Assembly: GCF_965363235.1 (NCBI RefSeq)
Contig: NC_134842.1
Span: forward strand, 34,928,505-34,992,504
Direction: 5' to 3'
Origin: Mytilus galloprovincialis
Lineage: Eukaryota > Mollusca > Bivalvia > Mytilida > Mytilidae
Length of the DNA: 64,000 nt
Part shown: positions 51,001-63,700 of the stretch, piece by piece
How positions within the stretch are numbered: position 1 is the first letter of the stretch
Layout of the letters: the number at the start of each line of letters is the position of its first letter
Notes under the pieces: model-generated
The model's database searches: none
Told to the model about the DNA's origin: nothing
Seen by the model: the letters and a program-made list of their open reading frames with translations, nothing else
Program-made: the position numbers and the translations under genes

Positions 51001-54000
51001 TCACCTATTTTAAAATTTTCTTAATGGTGACCTTTTGACCTTAGATTACCCTACTGGAGCCCCGATATATAACCAATTATAACACAGACTTAATCTGAAT
51101 AAAGGGACGTTTATAGCTGTCAAATTCATGTTCACTGATTTAAACAAAAATCTCATGTTCTAGATGAAGATAGTCAATAAATTTAAATGCTAAAAGGTAT
51201 ATAAATATATTTTCAATTAAGAATAATTCAGAAGGAACAATTATGAGCATAAGCTCTTCAGATCTGTCAAAGGACTAAAGAACTTAGGAAATATTTTTTG
51301 GTGATTCACATGAAAAAATGGGGTACAATTAGGACCTTCCAGTGTTTTCCCCAGGCCCTTAAAGGACCACGGGCCTGCGATGTATAATTTTCTGCCGCGG
51401 TGGTATCGTTCTTGCCGCGATGTATAATCCTTCTCCGTGGTGCTAAAGTTTTCGGTAATAAAATCTTAAATCGGTAAAGTTTCAGACGACTTGTTCAACT
51501 TCCCGTGAGGTTTAAAATTTTAGATGAAAATTGATAATAGCTGTCAAATTCATGTTCACTGATTTGAACAAAAATCTTATGTTCTAGTCAATAAGTTGCT
51601 AAAAGGTATATAAATATATTTTCAATTAAGAATAATTCAGAAGGAACAATTATGAGCATAAGCTCTTCAGATCTGTCAAAGGACTAAAGAACTTAGGAAA
51701 TATTTTTTGGTGATTCATATGAAAAAATGGGGTACAATTAGGACCTTGAAGGCTTCATATAATTATTGCTTGTGGTGGTTGATAATACATGTACAAAATG
51801 TTATTGCATATCAATTTTGTTTTTAGCACAATATTAAAACATTCTCAAGTAACATTAAAAAAAAAATTAAGTCCCATTAAGCAAACTTATAGTTGTCTTG
51901 TTTCTTGTAATATTTTTTACAATTTTCTTGTCTGGTGTCTATTTTAGAACTAATGGTAAACATATTGGATGGGTCATAGTTCTAAAAAGAGATCATAAAT
52001 GTACAAGTACATAAGCTTTGTATCCTTTTGGAACTATAAAAGATCAAGTTATTTTTAACTATATTTTAAATAAACATGTAATTTATTAAGTCTGTATGTT
52101 ACAGAAGTGACAATTAATAGTCCTTTTTCAGATATTTGCATCAATTTTGGTTTAACAGTCGACATAACAAACCTATGCCTCGTTGCTACATACATAATTT
52201 ATTCATATATTTTTAAAAGGTAGACACTAACACTTCCTGTGTAACTTTTGACCACACATGTACAAAAATATACATGAAAATACATATTTATACATTTTCT
52301 GTGGTTTTTGTGGCTACATTTTTCATTAATTTTTAATTACACTTATGGTATTCTTTTCCTTTACATCTGTGCCTTCTGTGGTTATTTTTTTACTGACTGT
52401 CAAATTTAATGAGATGTGATCATCACATTATGTTCAGTGTCTTTTTAACTCACTCATGGACTTCCAAATATTGTGACAAGTTATATCCGTGCTGACTGGA
52501 GCTGTGAATGTCACGAAGGCACGCACCAACGGTGACCATACATTCATCTTTTGGGACAGGCTGCTTTAAAAATCAATTGTTCTGATTCCATTTTTCTTGA
52601 AAATGTAATTTCTTTTTTCTTTCAAAAAAGGAATAGAAAATATTTCCTTCCGTTGAAAATAAGGTCCCCAAGTAAAGTTTGTCAAGAAAAAAACACATCC
52701 CACAAGAGATAAATAATCGGTGCTTTATAAGATAAAGATAAAGATATTTTATTTCCTAATCATAGGGCCTCATAACAAGCATGTAATCACATAAAGTAAA
52801 AATAAAAAAGCCTTTCTCTCCCACTCGCATACACTCACACATACAACTATCGTTCTGATTAAGGATGATTGATTTAACAGTACAACATGTAAATGAAAAA
52901 TAAAATACAGATAAAAATACAGACACAAATGTATTTTTATCTTTTTTTTTACGAGAAGAGTCAGTTGCCTACATTGTATATATGGAACGAAGGATAACTC
53001 TTACTGCCCAGAAAAGAAAAAAAACAAAAAAACAATTCAAGTATAATGTGACAATGAACTGGTGAAGAATATAAATAAGTTTTATAAGTTTCAGTTAAGC
53101 AAATATTTAGTTTTTCAATGTGTAAAATGAGGATAGCTATTCACATAATTTAGAGTTAAAATCAAGGCTATCGTTTGACATGAACCAAATAAGCAGATTA
53201 CTATCAGATATTTGGGATAAATATGGGTATTTTGTAAAGAGTTCATCCAGAAAGGTTTTTCTTTCCTTATTATAAAGGGTACATTTAAATAAAAAATGTT
53301 CTTCATCTTCAACTGAGTTCATTGAACCAAACTGGCATGTTCTCTCTGATCTTGACAGTGTAATATTTTTTCCATGTTCATCAATTTTTCGTTCGTAATG
53401 GCCTCTCTCTATGCAGAGACAATGATAGCTTATTCTAAATCTAGTTAGTATAACTCTCTTATCTCTGTTCTTAATATTGAAGTAATCTTCAAAAGTGAAT
53501 TTTTGTTTAAATTTAAAGTAGTTGCTCCATTTACTGTGATCATATTTTTTTTTTAAATCTTTTTGATGGCTCTAATATGTTAAAAAATCAGTTTGATACA
53601 TTTTCTAAGTAAAATTTTGAAATTATTTTTACTGAGTTTTTTTACAAAGTGCTAAATTTTTCACTAAGAAACTTTATGTTTGCATACCATGTTTGATTAG
53701 CCACAGCTTTATCAGAGGAGCTTTCAATATAAGCATCACTTAAGAGATCAGTGGGCGAGTTTTCAAGGTGGTGCCAATACATAAACATTTGAATTACTAT
53801 GTTAATATATAAAGGAAATCTACCTAGCTCTGATATAACTCCAATATTTTTGCAAAATTTAAGATTTAATTTATCAGGTTCCCAATCTTTGAAGATTTCT
53901 AGGACTGAATGTAACAATTTAAAAAAGTGAAATTAGCTATTTTAAGGTCATCTCACCACAAGGGTCTAATGAGCTATGCCAAGTTTTTTCGTAAATAAGA

Positions 54001-54989
54001 GTTATTCACATAAATATATTATGATTTTCTGTTCGACAGGATGCTGTATTTGAGAGAAGATAAAGTTACAGATGGGAAGTGTAAACCAGAGGTTCTAAGT
54101 AATGCTGTTAAAACAATAGAGGATTACTTTGTTGCTCCACCAGGTATGATGAACATAGATCTTTAACAAGAATGTGTCCATAGTACATATACTCCACTCA
54201 CACTTTTATTTCTTATGTTCAGTGGACCATGAAATTGGGGGGTCAAAACTCTTTATTTGGCTTTAAAATTAGAAAGAGCATATCATAGTGCATATTGAAC
54301 TTCAACTTCATCATAAACTTTAACCTGAAGAAGGACAGACAGACGAACGATCAGACACACAACTCAGACTGAAAAACATAATCCCCTTTAGTAGGGCATA
54401 AAAATCAGAGGAATTATTAAGAAATCACCCTGAAACATTAAATTACTCAGAAATCAACTGGAATGATTCATTCATACAGATAAAGGGCATCATGGAAAAA
54501 TCTTATATTTTCAATACAGTTGTCCAGAAATAAAATGGTACAATCATGCAGTTATTCAGAAACAGCAGAGCTCACAAGAGTTTTGAAGGAAACATGGACA
54601 TGATGGACCAAAAATTTTTAATGACTTTCCTTACTTTTTTTCTTGATTATCAAACACAAATAAAGGCGGTTTAAATGACCTAGCTTCTTTCTGACTTTTG
54701 GTTGCTAATCATACATCCAACAAATGACTGTCATCAGTTAAGTGAAAGTCACATGTTACTGATATTTAACAAAAAATTCTGTTAGCAAATATTAAATTGT
54801 ATAGTACTGTACAAATACATTTAGATGAATTCAGCATGATGAAAGACAATACAAGTATAAACCTTACTATGAAAGAACTGTTAACAATATTACAAGTCAT
54901 TACATGTATAACTCTTGATCTCCATTTAAGGAAATATTCCACTGAAGACAAAAGAGAGAGACTATGGAAGCAATTCAAATGGAAGCTGA
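48076..54989 (+). CDS. GATC: Glutamyl-tRNA(Gln) amidotransferase subunit C, mitochondrial
   Basis: Four exons, GT-AG throughout with consistent phase: 48076-48150, 50623-50843, 54040-54143 and 54931-54989; 459 nt, 152 aa. Exon 1 encodes a 25-residue Arg/Lys-rich, acid-free leader (MLLTKLTCRLCFQRVSR and on) that fits a mitochondrial targeting signal. Exons 2-3 carry the GatC core: VPQIDQEMINHLERVSLVEF, NTDGIKPMESVLEDR, MLYLREDKVTDG and EDYFVAPPG. Exon 4 completes GNIPL as in human. Known role: GatC stabilises the GatCAB complex that converts Glu-tRNA(Gln) to Gln-tRNA(Gln) in mitochondria. Intron 1 holds repeats, a LINE tail and a MITE; intron 2 holds a local duplication and a LINE fragment. 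An ATTAAA follows at 55155-55160. The exon 1 donor GTGTGG is weaker than the others and is the least certain junction. Confidence 0.92.
48447..48690. repeat. Hairpin, family E fragment and tRNA-like relic in GATC intron 1
   Basis: Positions 48447-48490 form a hairpin (AGGGACTTTCTATA against TATAGGAAGTCCCT, 13 of 14 pairs). About 48510-48590 is a family E copy on - (GAATGGAAATGGGGAATGTG, TCAAAGAGACAACAC). On -, 48690-48621 reads TTTAGCTCAGTTGGTTAGAA, a clear tRNA box A, but the box B region (AATTTTAGTCCC) is degenerate. It is a decayed tRNA or SINE head, not a working gene. Confidence 0.45.
49405..49890 (-). mobile_element. 5'-truncated LINE tail in GATC intron 1
   Basis: On -, the frame reads ICEICKSGEIENEQHMLLHC and then RGYSSIRETF, the Cys/His-rich C-terminal end of a LINE ORF2 (C-x2-C, ExEQH, HC). 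The piece upstream is out of frame with it. The 3' end lies near 49405-49430. Non-functional remnant. Confidence 0.65.
49978..50131. mobile_element. CAGTGGCGGATCCAG MITE, copy 6
   Basis: Ends CAGTGGCGGATCCAG and CTGGATCCGCCCCTG, 154 bp, with exact direct TGATG on both sides (49973-49977 and 50132-50136). It is the best-preserved copy of the long subtype. Located in GATC intron 1. Confidence 0.88.
51111..51748 (+). repeat. Local direct duplication in GATC intron 2
   Basis: About 51111-51338 and 51537-51748 are nearly identical over more than 200 bases (ATAGCTGTCAAATTCATG to GGGGTACAATTAGGACCTT). Between them is a GC-richer spacer starting CCAGTGTTTTCCCCAGG, with GCCGCG(G/A)TG-type repeats. 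The high identity makes it recent. Confidence 0.85.
52735..53930 (-). mobile_element. 5'-truncated LINE in GATC intron 2
   Basis: On -, fragments of an ORF2 C-terminus are visible: ISELGRFPLYINIVIQMF and NQTWYANIKFLSEKF (53642-53917), then RFRISYHCLCIERGHYERK and ERTCQFGSMNSVEDEEHFLF plus KCTLYNKERKTF (about 53290-53470), ending at a stop near 53137. The H-C pattern matches mollusc LINE ends. The 3' UTR runs to about 52735 and ends in an ATCTTTATCTTTATCTT tail, typical of a LINE with a simple-repeat tail. Frames are broken, so it is inactive. Same general family type as 49405-49890. Confidence 0.7.
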
Positions 54990-57900
54990 TAAGACTACAA
55001 ATGATAAAACCTGACGTAATGTCAACAGTAACATGCAGTGTCTGCAGTTTACAGAGTTGATGAAGTCTGCCATCCTATGTTGATATTGTCCAGCTTGCTG
55101 TGTCATATTTCATATTCATCTTGTTATGCATATTTGCATAAAACATAATTGATAATTAAATATCTGACATTATTTTATGAATTTTGCGTTTTGTTTCCAA
55201 AGTGAATCCATGCAACCTTTTTTTCATTTTATGAAATATGTTTATTAATATACGAATAATGATCACATACAGGACATCATAAACAATCCTAACTTTAGAA
55301 AAACGATTTGGTACATACAACCAGTAAACAAATATACCAGTATGAGTTGAGAAACATTGCTGCTTTGTTTTCATTGAGAATTCATCTGGCACACTACTGC
55401 CATTAAGCAAGTGTGTATGTGAACTGTCAGTGATGAGGTCTTGGCCTACATATGTGGCTCCCCTTCTTGATTGTCCTTCAGAATCCCTTTTTCACTGGGT
55501 CTAGTCTAGTCAAGCAAGCAATAATAGAATACATTGTACATGTATAACATAAGTCATCAGCAAAAGTTCATAAATCACCAAAATCTCAGTTGACAATGAA
55601 TCATAGAAGATGAGGCCAAGGTTGAAACAACCCTGTCAGAGAAACATGCACACCAAGCAAACCTTCTATACAACCAATACAGTTTACCCAATTACCAATT
55701 GTATCCGAGAAACATTTAATCATGAAAATTAATTAAGACCAAAAATCCATGTAAAATAAATGAGGTCAGATCAAAAGATAGATATGTTCTAAACATATAC
55801 CATGGAACCATAAAAGTGGGGTCAAGGTCATATGAACCCTTTCAACAGACATAACAAAAAATAATGGGGAATGTGACCATGGGACACAGATGATGCCCCC
55901 ACTTGCATATAATGAATAAAGGGACATTCCTCAAGAACAGATAAAGTGATGCTTTCTACATTTGTACAGTATCCAAGTTTAAGGTAACAAGTAATAATAA
56001 ATTATGTATTGAAATTTGGCAAACTGAAATTAGAGATTGGCAAAGAAAAATTCAGCAATTTTTCCATTTGTAAAGGGACAAGACTCTAGAACAGTAACAG
56101 TAGTTCTACCCAAATTTAAAATTGATCTGTATTTTGTGATAAGCATTGTGTATAGTTTTCATAAAATTTGGTTGAGGCAAACTTGTGAGAGGATGCGAGA
56201 GAAAATATTCAGCAGGTTTTCCATTTGTAAAGGTCAACAAATAAGTAATTTCCTGCTGATATGCACTTTTAAACAGTATGTCCTTATTATATACAAAGTT
56301 TCATGAAATTTTCTTGTGTGGTTTCAGAGAAGTTGCAATGACAAATTTGCAGTAGTATTATTAGGCCAAAATTCAAAGTAAAAGGGGCATAACTCCTAGA
56401 AAAAAATGAATAATTACCTGTCGATATGCACATCTACATAGTATGTACTTATTATCTACAAAGTTCCATGAAATTACGTCAAGGTTTCAGAGTGGTGATG
56501 ACAAGAACAGGACTATGGGACTGCCGACGGATGGGTAAAAAAACATTATATCCTTCACAACTTTGTTGCTTGGGTTATAGTTAAAGGAAATTTGAGATGT
56601 AGACAACCAGGATTAAAATTAATGTCACTTCCACTGCAGCAGGAACACACAAACATTCAACACACCAAATATATCTGACAAGTCATTGAATTTTAGCGAT
56701 GAAAATTGGTCATAACATCTAGCTGTAGTACCTCAAATTTTCATTTAGCATATGTAGGTATACAATGTTTTATTTAAACTGGTCTCAAGTGAAAAGAAAT
56801 CATCATAAAATTTCCCTTGTTGCTGGATGGCATGTTTATAAATATTAATTATATTCGTCAACTGGGACTGGAAAGTCCCTGGTTTTGTCCAATCCTAATG
56901 TTAAGGAAATGTCTTCTTTCGAGTGAAACATGCCAGTCAATTGAAGGGAAAATACTAGTTTTTGATATTCAGTATTTTTAAATACAAAGTCCCCAATTTG
57001 TCATAATGATCACCTTAAAGTAGTTGGACAGTTGATTAACAATAAGGTAACTGGTTATTTCCTTTCACGACTTCACTTACCTGGATCTGTGTGCATCAAC
57101 ATGAGGTCTCCCATAAGTTGTCAAACTTCTACATCCTACATCATTTGGTCTCATTAACAGTCATACCTCATCTGACTTTTATAGGACTTAAATTCAAAAA
57201 CATATACTTAAGTTTTTGCCAAATGAAAAGGTCAACTGTTGACTCCGTGTTTTTTCCAATGCTTTCATTTTTAATATGTGAAAAGAAACTTCAAACCAGA
57301 TAAAAATTCAAGACAGAAAGTCCTTCATAAAATAGCAAAATCATAAACTTAAACACATCTGAACTGTCACTATGCAAAAGATTTAAAGTCGATAAACCAA
57401 GACTAAAAGTACAATGTCAAATTTATGATATTCATGGAACAACTAGTGCAAACTCCAGTTTTCTGAATATCAGGGACTAACTATTAGTGAATCAACTTTA
57501 ATAGCAAGACCCAATCACAAAATTTGATAAATTGTTGACAATATAACCAATGGCCCTTTGAACGAGGTGAGCAAAAAAAAAATGCTTTCTGTTTCGCACA
57601 TAAATCAGGCTGTTATTTTTTTTTAAACTTGAAAATTTTTATATGTCCTAGTCATTTTTAACTCAAGACGGAGAGTTGTCTCATTGGCAATCATAATCCA
57701 TTCTAATTTTTAAAGAAGTTCATCCAGATTTGGAAGCATTCTAGAATATTGCAAAATTGAAGATTGGAGTTTATAGCACCTGCATCCATGACCTTATAAA
57801 TATTGTCCACCATTTCCTTTTCTGTAAACAACAACTAAAATATATATTTCATTTTTTATTGTCACAATCATCACAGTTAAAATCAATGCATTTCACATTA

Positions 57901-58179
57901 TAGTCTGAACATTACCTGTAAAAAGTAGGATATTAATATAATATTCTAGCACTAAATCTTTCATTTTCAATAGGAAAATTAGCCAAAAATAAAAAAAACT
58001 TCAAGACTTTTTTTCCAAGGATTCAAACTTTGTAAAAAAAATTAAGACGATTTTACCCTTCAATCCTGCGGATTCCTTGACATCGGATCTTGATTCCTAT
58101 CTGTTTCCAAGACTCCCAATAGGAGTATCCTTTTTCTTTTATCCCCAAGACTGAAATTCCAAATGACTTTTCCAGATTT
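54990..58179. other. Spacer between GATC and the SR-factor gene, no gene
   Basis: AT-rich. About 57300-57390 is a family B fragment and 57655-57715 a family A terminus on +. Around 56037-56560, several units near AATTTTTCCATTTGTAAAGG and a GCACTTTTA/GCACATCTA TATGT(A/C)CTTATTAT(A/C)TACAAAGTT motif repeat loosely. No coding region is supported. Confidence 0.4.
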
Positions 58180-58625
58180 TCCTGATAATTTTCTAAAGAA
58201 TTCCTTAATGATCCAAAAAGGTCCAGAAATTTATCCAAATTACGATTGATCCAAAAAGATCCAGAGATTTATCCAAAATATGACTGATCCAAATATGCAG
58301 GTGTAATAATTGAATTCGGTCCTTTTCTATGTAAGGGTGTTTCCTTTTTCTTTTTTTAATTCCTGATGGGTCCTCTTTTATCTCATATTACCAAGTATAA
58401 TCAAAAAAGGATTTCCTGATAATTTTCTAAATACTTGATCCTTATAATGATCCAAAAAGGTCCAGAAATTTATCCAAATTACGATTGATCCAAACTTTCA
58501 GATGTATTAATTTGAATTCCGACCCTTTCAATGTTAGGGTATTTCCTATCCTTTTTTTTTAATTCCGATCGGGTCCTCTTTTTATCTCATATTATCCAAG
58601 TATAATGCTTTTTAATCTTGATTCA
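58180..58625 (+). repeat. Tandem duplication, ~235 bp unit
   Basis: Two units starting near 58180 and 58414 share CCTGATAATTTTCTAAA, TGATCCAAAAAGGTCCAGAA, TTTATCCAAATTACGATTGA and a GGGTCCTCTTTTATCTCATATTA block. The first also carries an internal GATCCA(A)-rich triplication. Confidence 0.75.
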
Positions 58626-59639
58626 GGATGTGCTTATTTCCTAATCCAGAAATGTGCTCGGTGCATTTTCAAACATTGCTCGTGAGAATTCACAGCTTTT
58701 TTACTGATAAAATAAAATTCTTTACTCAAAATATGAAAAACATTTTTTAAGTGACTTTATATCTCATTATCGATTTAATTAAAACAATTTTTTCATATGA
58801 AATAAGAAAATTTTGATTTAAAAAATTAATTCTTTAAATCAAACGAATAAGATTTTTCAGAAATTAAGAAGTTTGAAAATGCACAAGGGAGACAATCCAT
58901 GTGTATCCAGGACGGAAGACGCACATCCAAATCCTAATCAGTGATCCAAAATTATATTCCGAGACAAGAGCCGATTGTTTGGATCCCTGCTCCTTCCCAC
59001 CATATACCTTAAGAAGCAACAAAAATACAAAGGTTAGTTGTGCTATCTTATTGTAAGACAAACAATGTACTAGTCTTGAGAAACCGTTCATTTCTGATCA
59101 GTGCATTTTCTGATAGTTACACAATACAAACATCAGCAGTATTTTAGAAATTTTGTCTAAGTTTTAAATGTCTACAAATGGTAATCTTGAAATTTCTCTC
59201 ACAATATCTCTAAATGAAAAACTTGAAATTTACTCTAACTTATCTAAATGATATTTAAATTTTTCTTCATTCAGAATTAATTTTTACAAGTTATTTTTAA
59301 AACAGTTATTGATAGACAGCATTTCAATAAAACTTGATGTAAAAAAATGTTTAATACCTGTTACTAATGAGGTTGAATAACTGAAATCAAAGTTAAATGT
59401 CCACTTATGATTGCATATAATTAAATGGTTTTATAAAATATTTCCATGATCGATATCAAAATTTTACTGAATATATTTACTTAACCCCCTCCCCTTTCAT
59501 AATTTTTTAACCAATCTGTAATTCTGTAGCTACCCTCTTTCATATGAAATAAAATTTCACCCCTCAATGATAAATGTAAATACATTAAAAAAGAGCTTAT
59601 TAAAACTAAATGACATGTTAATATATATACAAATGAATT

Positions 59640-59798
59640 TATTGAGTCAATGAATTTCTGTACAAAATGTGTTCATGATAAAATCTAAAACGACGATATG
59701 CAATGTATAACATGCATACCATATAGTCCTCTGATACGATAGATGATAATTGCTGGAGATCTATTCACCATTCTTCTGTTTGAAGGCTGCTTTAGTAC
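59640..59798 (-). other. Possible spliced 3' exon of the SR-factor gene
   Basis: On -, a strong acceptor (ATTATTTTGCAG) ends just before 59798, followed by sequence with a short open frame. Splicing within or past the 3' UTR is known for SRSF1. No matching donor was fixed, so this is a suggestion only. Positions 58626-59640 show nothing recognisable. Confidence 0.2.
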
Positions 59799-60708
59799 CT
59801 GCAAAATAATAGTCATATGGTTATTTCACTCTAATATAAAAGGCTACTGCGGATTAACTTATTTATGAGGCTACAAATTTTAATTGATTGAGGAAAAATT
59901 GTATTTTTTCTAGATATGAACTTTCATGTTTTTGACAAATATTATGTACAGCTAGCTCTATTATAGGAAATGTATATCATGTCAACACCTTAAGGAGTCA
60001 GCAATAATCTCAAAAATTATTACCCAACCAATAATAATAAAACAAAATTTAACATCAAACAAGTAGTTGTGACTTCACATCATTTCCATTTAATTATTTA
60101 CAATGTTCTTCATACCTAACACAAAATTATTATCAATCAAAACAAAAAAAGTGTGTGCTCTTATTCTTATTTAAATTGTTTTTTTAATCTAGTACCACTA
60201 AAACCAAAAAACCCAATAAATCACGATTTAAATGTGCTTTTCTATGAGTGTAAAGTTTAAAAAAAATTATAATCCTGTTTGTTATTTTCAAATATGATGA
60301 TTTATTTCATAAAAGATTTTATAATAAATATTTCTTGTATAATGTTTGAACGGTAAAGGAGAATTAAGCAACATTAATTGTGATATTGAGATTTCAAATT
60401 ATTAAGATTCTGAAATAAAGTTTATATCGTGCAAGTCTTGTGTAATACTAGTGGCAACCAATACTAAGGAGAAACTATTTACAGATTCATTTAACAACTT
60501 TAACGGTCTATAAATGTTATTCTTCAGTCCTTGGATGAAAGTATGTTTTGAAAAATTTATTCATTATTACTTTTTGATGTGCAATCCGAACAAAAAAATT
60601 AATAAAAATTTCATTTCTTAATCATGCAAGAAGCCAAGAAAATTTAAAGATTTTACAGCCTCTAGGCTGTTGTATATACATTGTAGTTGTCTACCAATTA
60701 CTGCAGTC

Positions 60709-63700
60709 CTAGGATTTAGAAGATGATCGTGATTGTCGTGGAGGTGGAGAGTACCGTGGTGATGCCCTTGATCTCCGTGGTGAATTGCTCCTGCTTCGTG
60801 ATCTTGACCTTCCTCCTCTGTAATCTTCTTTCACTCTTACATATGACACTTCACCCTGTAAAAACACAAAAATCCATTCAGTTAAATCTGTCACATGACA
60901 ATCTCAATCTAATGCTTGTTCAATGCTTACCTCACGCTGTTGTCAAGCACAAATGATAAATGTAATGCAATCTTACTAAGAAAATTCAAAAAGATGTCAA
61001 TTAAGGGTGGTTTTATTCATGTTTCTGTCTGGTTGATACATTTTTCAAAGCCTTGAACTATCTTTGTAAATGTAATCAGACTTAATCTCAACATTTTTAC
61101 TTTAATTAATAAATAATCAGTCTTTGTGACGTCTTCATATTCTTCCATCTATTTTCATACCTCATGTGATCTGAACTTTGAATCATCTAACTTTCTGACT
61201 GCATATTTCATATCTTCTTTACGTAAAAATTCAACAACACCAGTTCCATCTTTGTAAACATCTGCATAACACACATCACCAGCCTCTCTCATGTGATCCT
61301 TCAAATCCTGCCAGCTTCCAGATGGTGGTAAACCTAAAAAGAAATTGAGCATAGAATTAGTGTTAACCCGAATGACTGGTCTATGATTTGTCTATTAATT
61401 GAGGAACACTTTCTGTGTTAAAGGATTTTTTGTCTGCATTTCAATAAAAGAACCTAATATCCTAATCAATTTATATATACTACTTCATTTTGTTTTCAGT
61501 TCATATCTAAGTGTACATTTTCTTTATCTGTAAAATCTGTTATAGCTTCACAGTGATGTCGTTAGAAGCCGGCAGCCGGCGATTTTCGCCGGTTATTGTC
61601 CTTTTCCCGCCGGCTATTTTTGCATGAGTAAAAAAAATTAATAAGATAAAAAAGATAATCAGGTTAATATTAAAAAATAATTGTTCAATGCATCAGCTTC
61701 CACGATTAAAGTCGCGATAAACAAGGATGTAAATCAGTGTTTACCTTTGACTAAATATAGTTCACGTAAATGCAGTCCGCTGATTGGTCGTCTATTTAAA
61801 GTCGGTAAGTATTGTAATGTTTGCAAGGATAAAAAGAGAGACGTTCCGATGGACATTATGACCCTGTTTGGTTTTTGCTTCAAGAGAAGGAATAAGTCAA
61901 AGATGACAATAGCATGTTATGGAAATTAATATATCAGTCAAATAAAAGAAAGCATAATATATAATGTTGTCAAGAATCTGGAAAACAGCACCTTTTGAAG
62001 TTCACATTTCAAAGCCCACTACCACGTGGTGTCCAGAGAATGAAGGTCAATAACGAAAGTAGAATATTGTCGACCACAAATAATTTTTAAAAATATCTTT
62101 TGTAGTTCAAAAGGATTTTAGTTTACTGATTACTGAACAGTTAACAAATAAGAGAAAATAAAACGACATAGCTTGACAACATGTTTGAAATACGTGTACA
62201 AGTCTTATATGGGAAAAAAAGGGGGTCATTTGTCACTAAGTACGTACGCAAATAAATCGATCAAGATATTTAATAAATTCGATTATTTTTGAAATAAAAT
62301 TATAATATTTCACCTATAATTTCAGTGTATTATTTACATATATTCAAGAACAGACTTCCTTAGTTGTCTTACAAAAGACACCTTCCAAGAAAAAAATATA
62401 ATATAGATTAGCCTTGCCAGGACTACGGATTCTCATTAAAAAAAAAATCAATGTGATTGAAGTCAACAACAAAAATAAGACAAAATTAACATTTTCCCAA
62501 GCATCTAAATCACTCTCAGGTATGCTCAGAATGCAGGAATTTTAGTCTAAATTTTCAAATCTTTTTGGGGATAGCCAAGGACGTATAATTATTATGTTAG
62601 TTATACGTCCTTGGGATAGCATACGATTTTATAAAATATAGTACCTCTGTAACAGTTTTAACTTTGAAATCGAAGCTCCAGCTGACTACTAGTCAGTGAA
62701 TATTGTTTTTAATTTTGTAAAAACAAAACCAACACTTTTTTAATATAAAATTAAAACATAATGTTCTCAATGTCACAATTACAATTTTCATTTAAAACTA
62801 AATTATTCAAGTGATAATTCAAACCAGAGACAATATGTTTCTATTCAAACTAAGATTTTTGGATTCTTTCAGTTCAAAAATATTTACTAGCAGTCAACCT
62901 GCAGGAAAATGCACAAAAATATATATTGGTCCATCAAGATGATCAATGATGTGATCACATGTACAGAAAATTTACCCATCATGTTGCTAATTTTAGTTAA
63001 TCATTTACATTATCTTCAGTAAAAAATGATGTTTTCAGAGGTCTGAATAAGGGTCTAGGACACCCCCAGAATGCAGGATTTTGCACCATTTAAAAAAAAA
63101 ATCCTGGGGCCCTTGAGCGGGCCCCAGACCCCCCGCCATAGTAGCGACGAGCAAGCTCGTCGACGCGAACGGCTTCGCCGTCCGCATGTACTTGCCGCCT
63201 ATTTTAGAAATTCAGCCTGCTTCTTCAAAACTTAGTGACATCACTGCTTCACTAATTGTTGTTTCAAAAACATAAATGTTTAAATCATGACGATATAGCA
63301 CACAACCATTTAAATATTTGCAATGTTGACGGTTTTTCATCTTCCATAACATGCAGTCAATAGTTTTCTCCTTATAATTGTTTTACATTTATCATTTCGA
63401 TGTGCCATGTGGTATGGGTTTTGCTCATTGTTGAAGGTTGTACCTGTAGTTGTTAATTTCTCTTTCATTTGGTCTCTTGTGAAGAGTTGTCTCATTGCTC
63501 ATTGTTGAAGTTTTTACAGTGACCTCAAGTTGTTAATTATTTCTGTGTCCTTAGGTCTCTTGTGAAGAGTTGTCTCATTGGCAATCATACCACATCTTCC
63601 TTTTTATATCACTTTTTTATATAAAATGTACCTACCTGACACAAGAACTCTGTACTCTGACCTCCTTGATGGTGGACCACCTCTTCCTCCTCCACCACCA

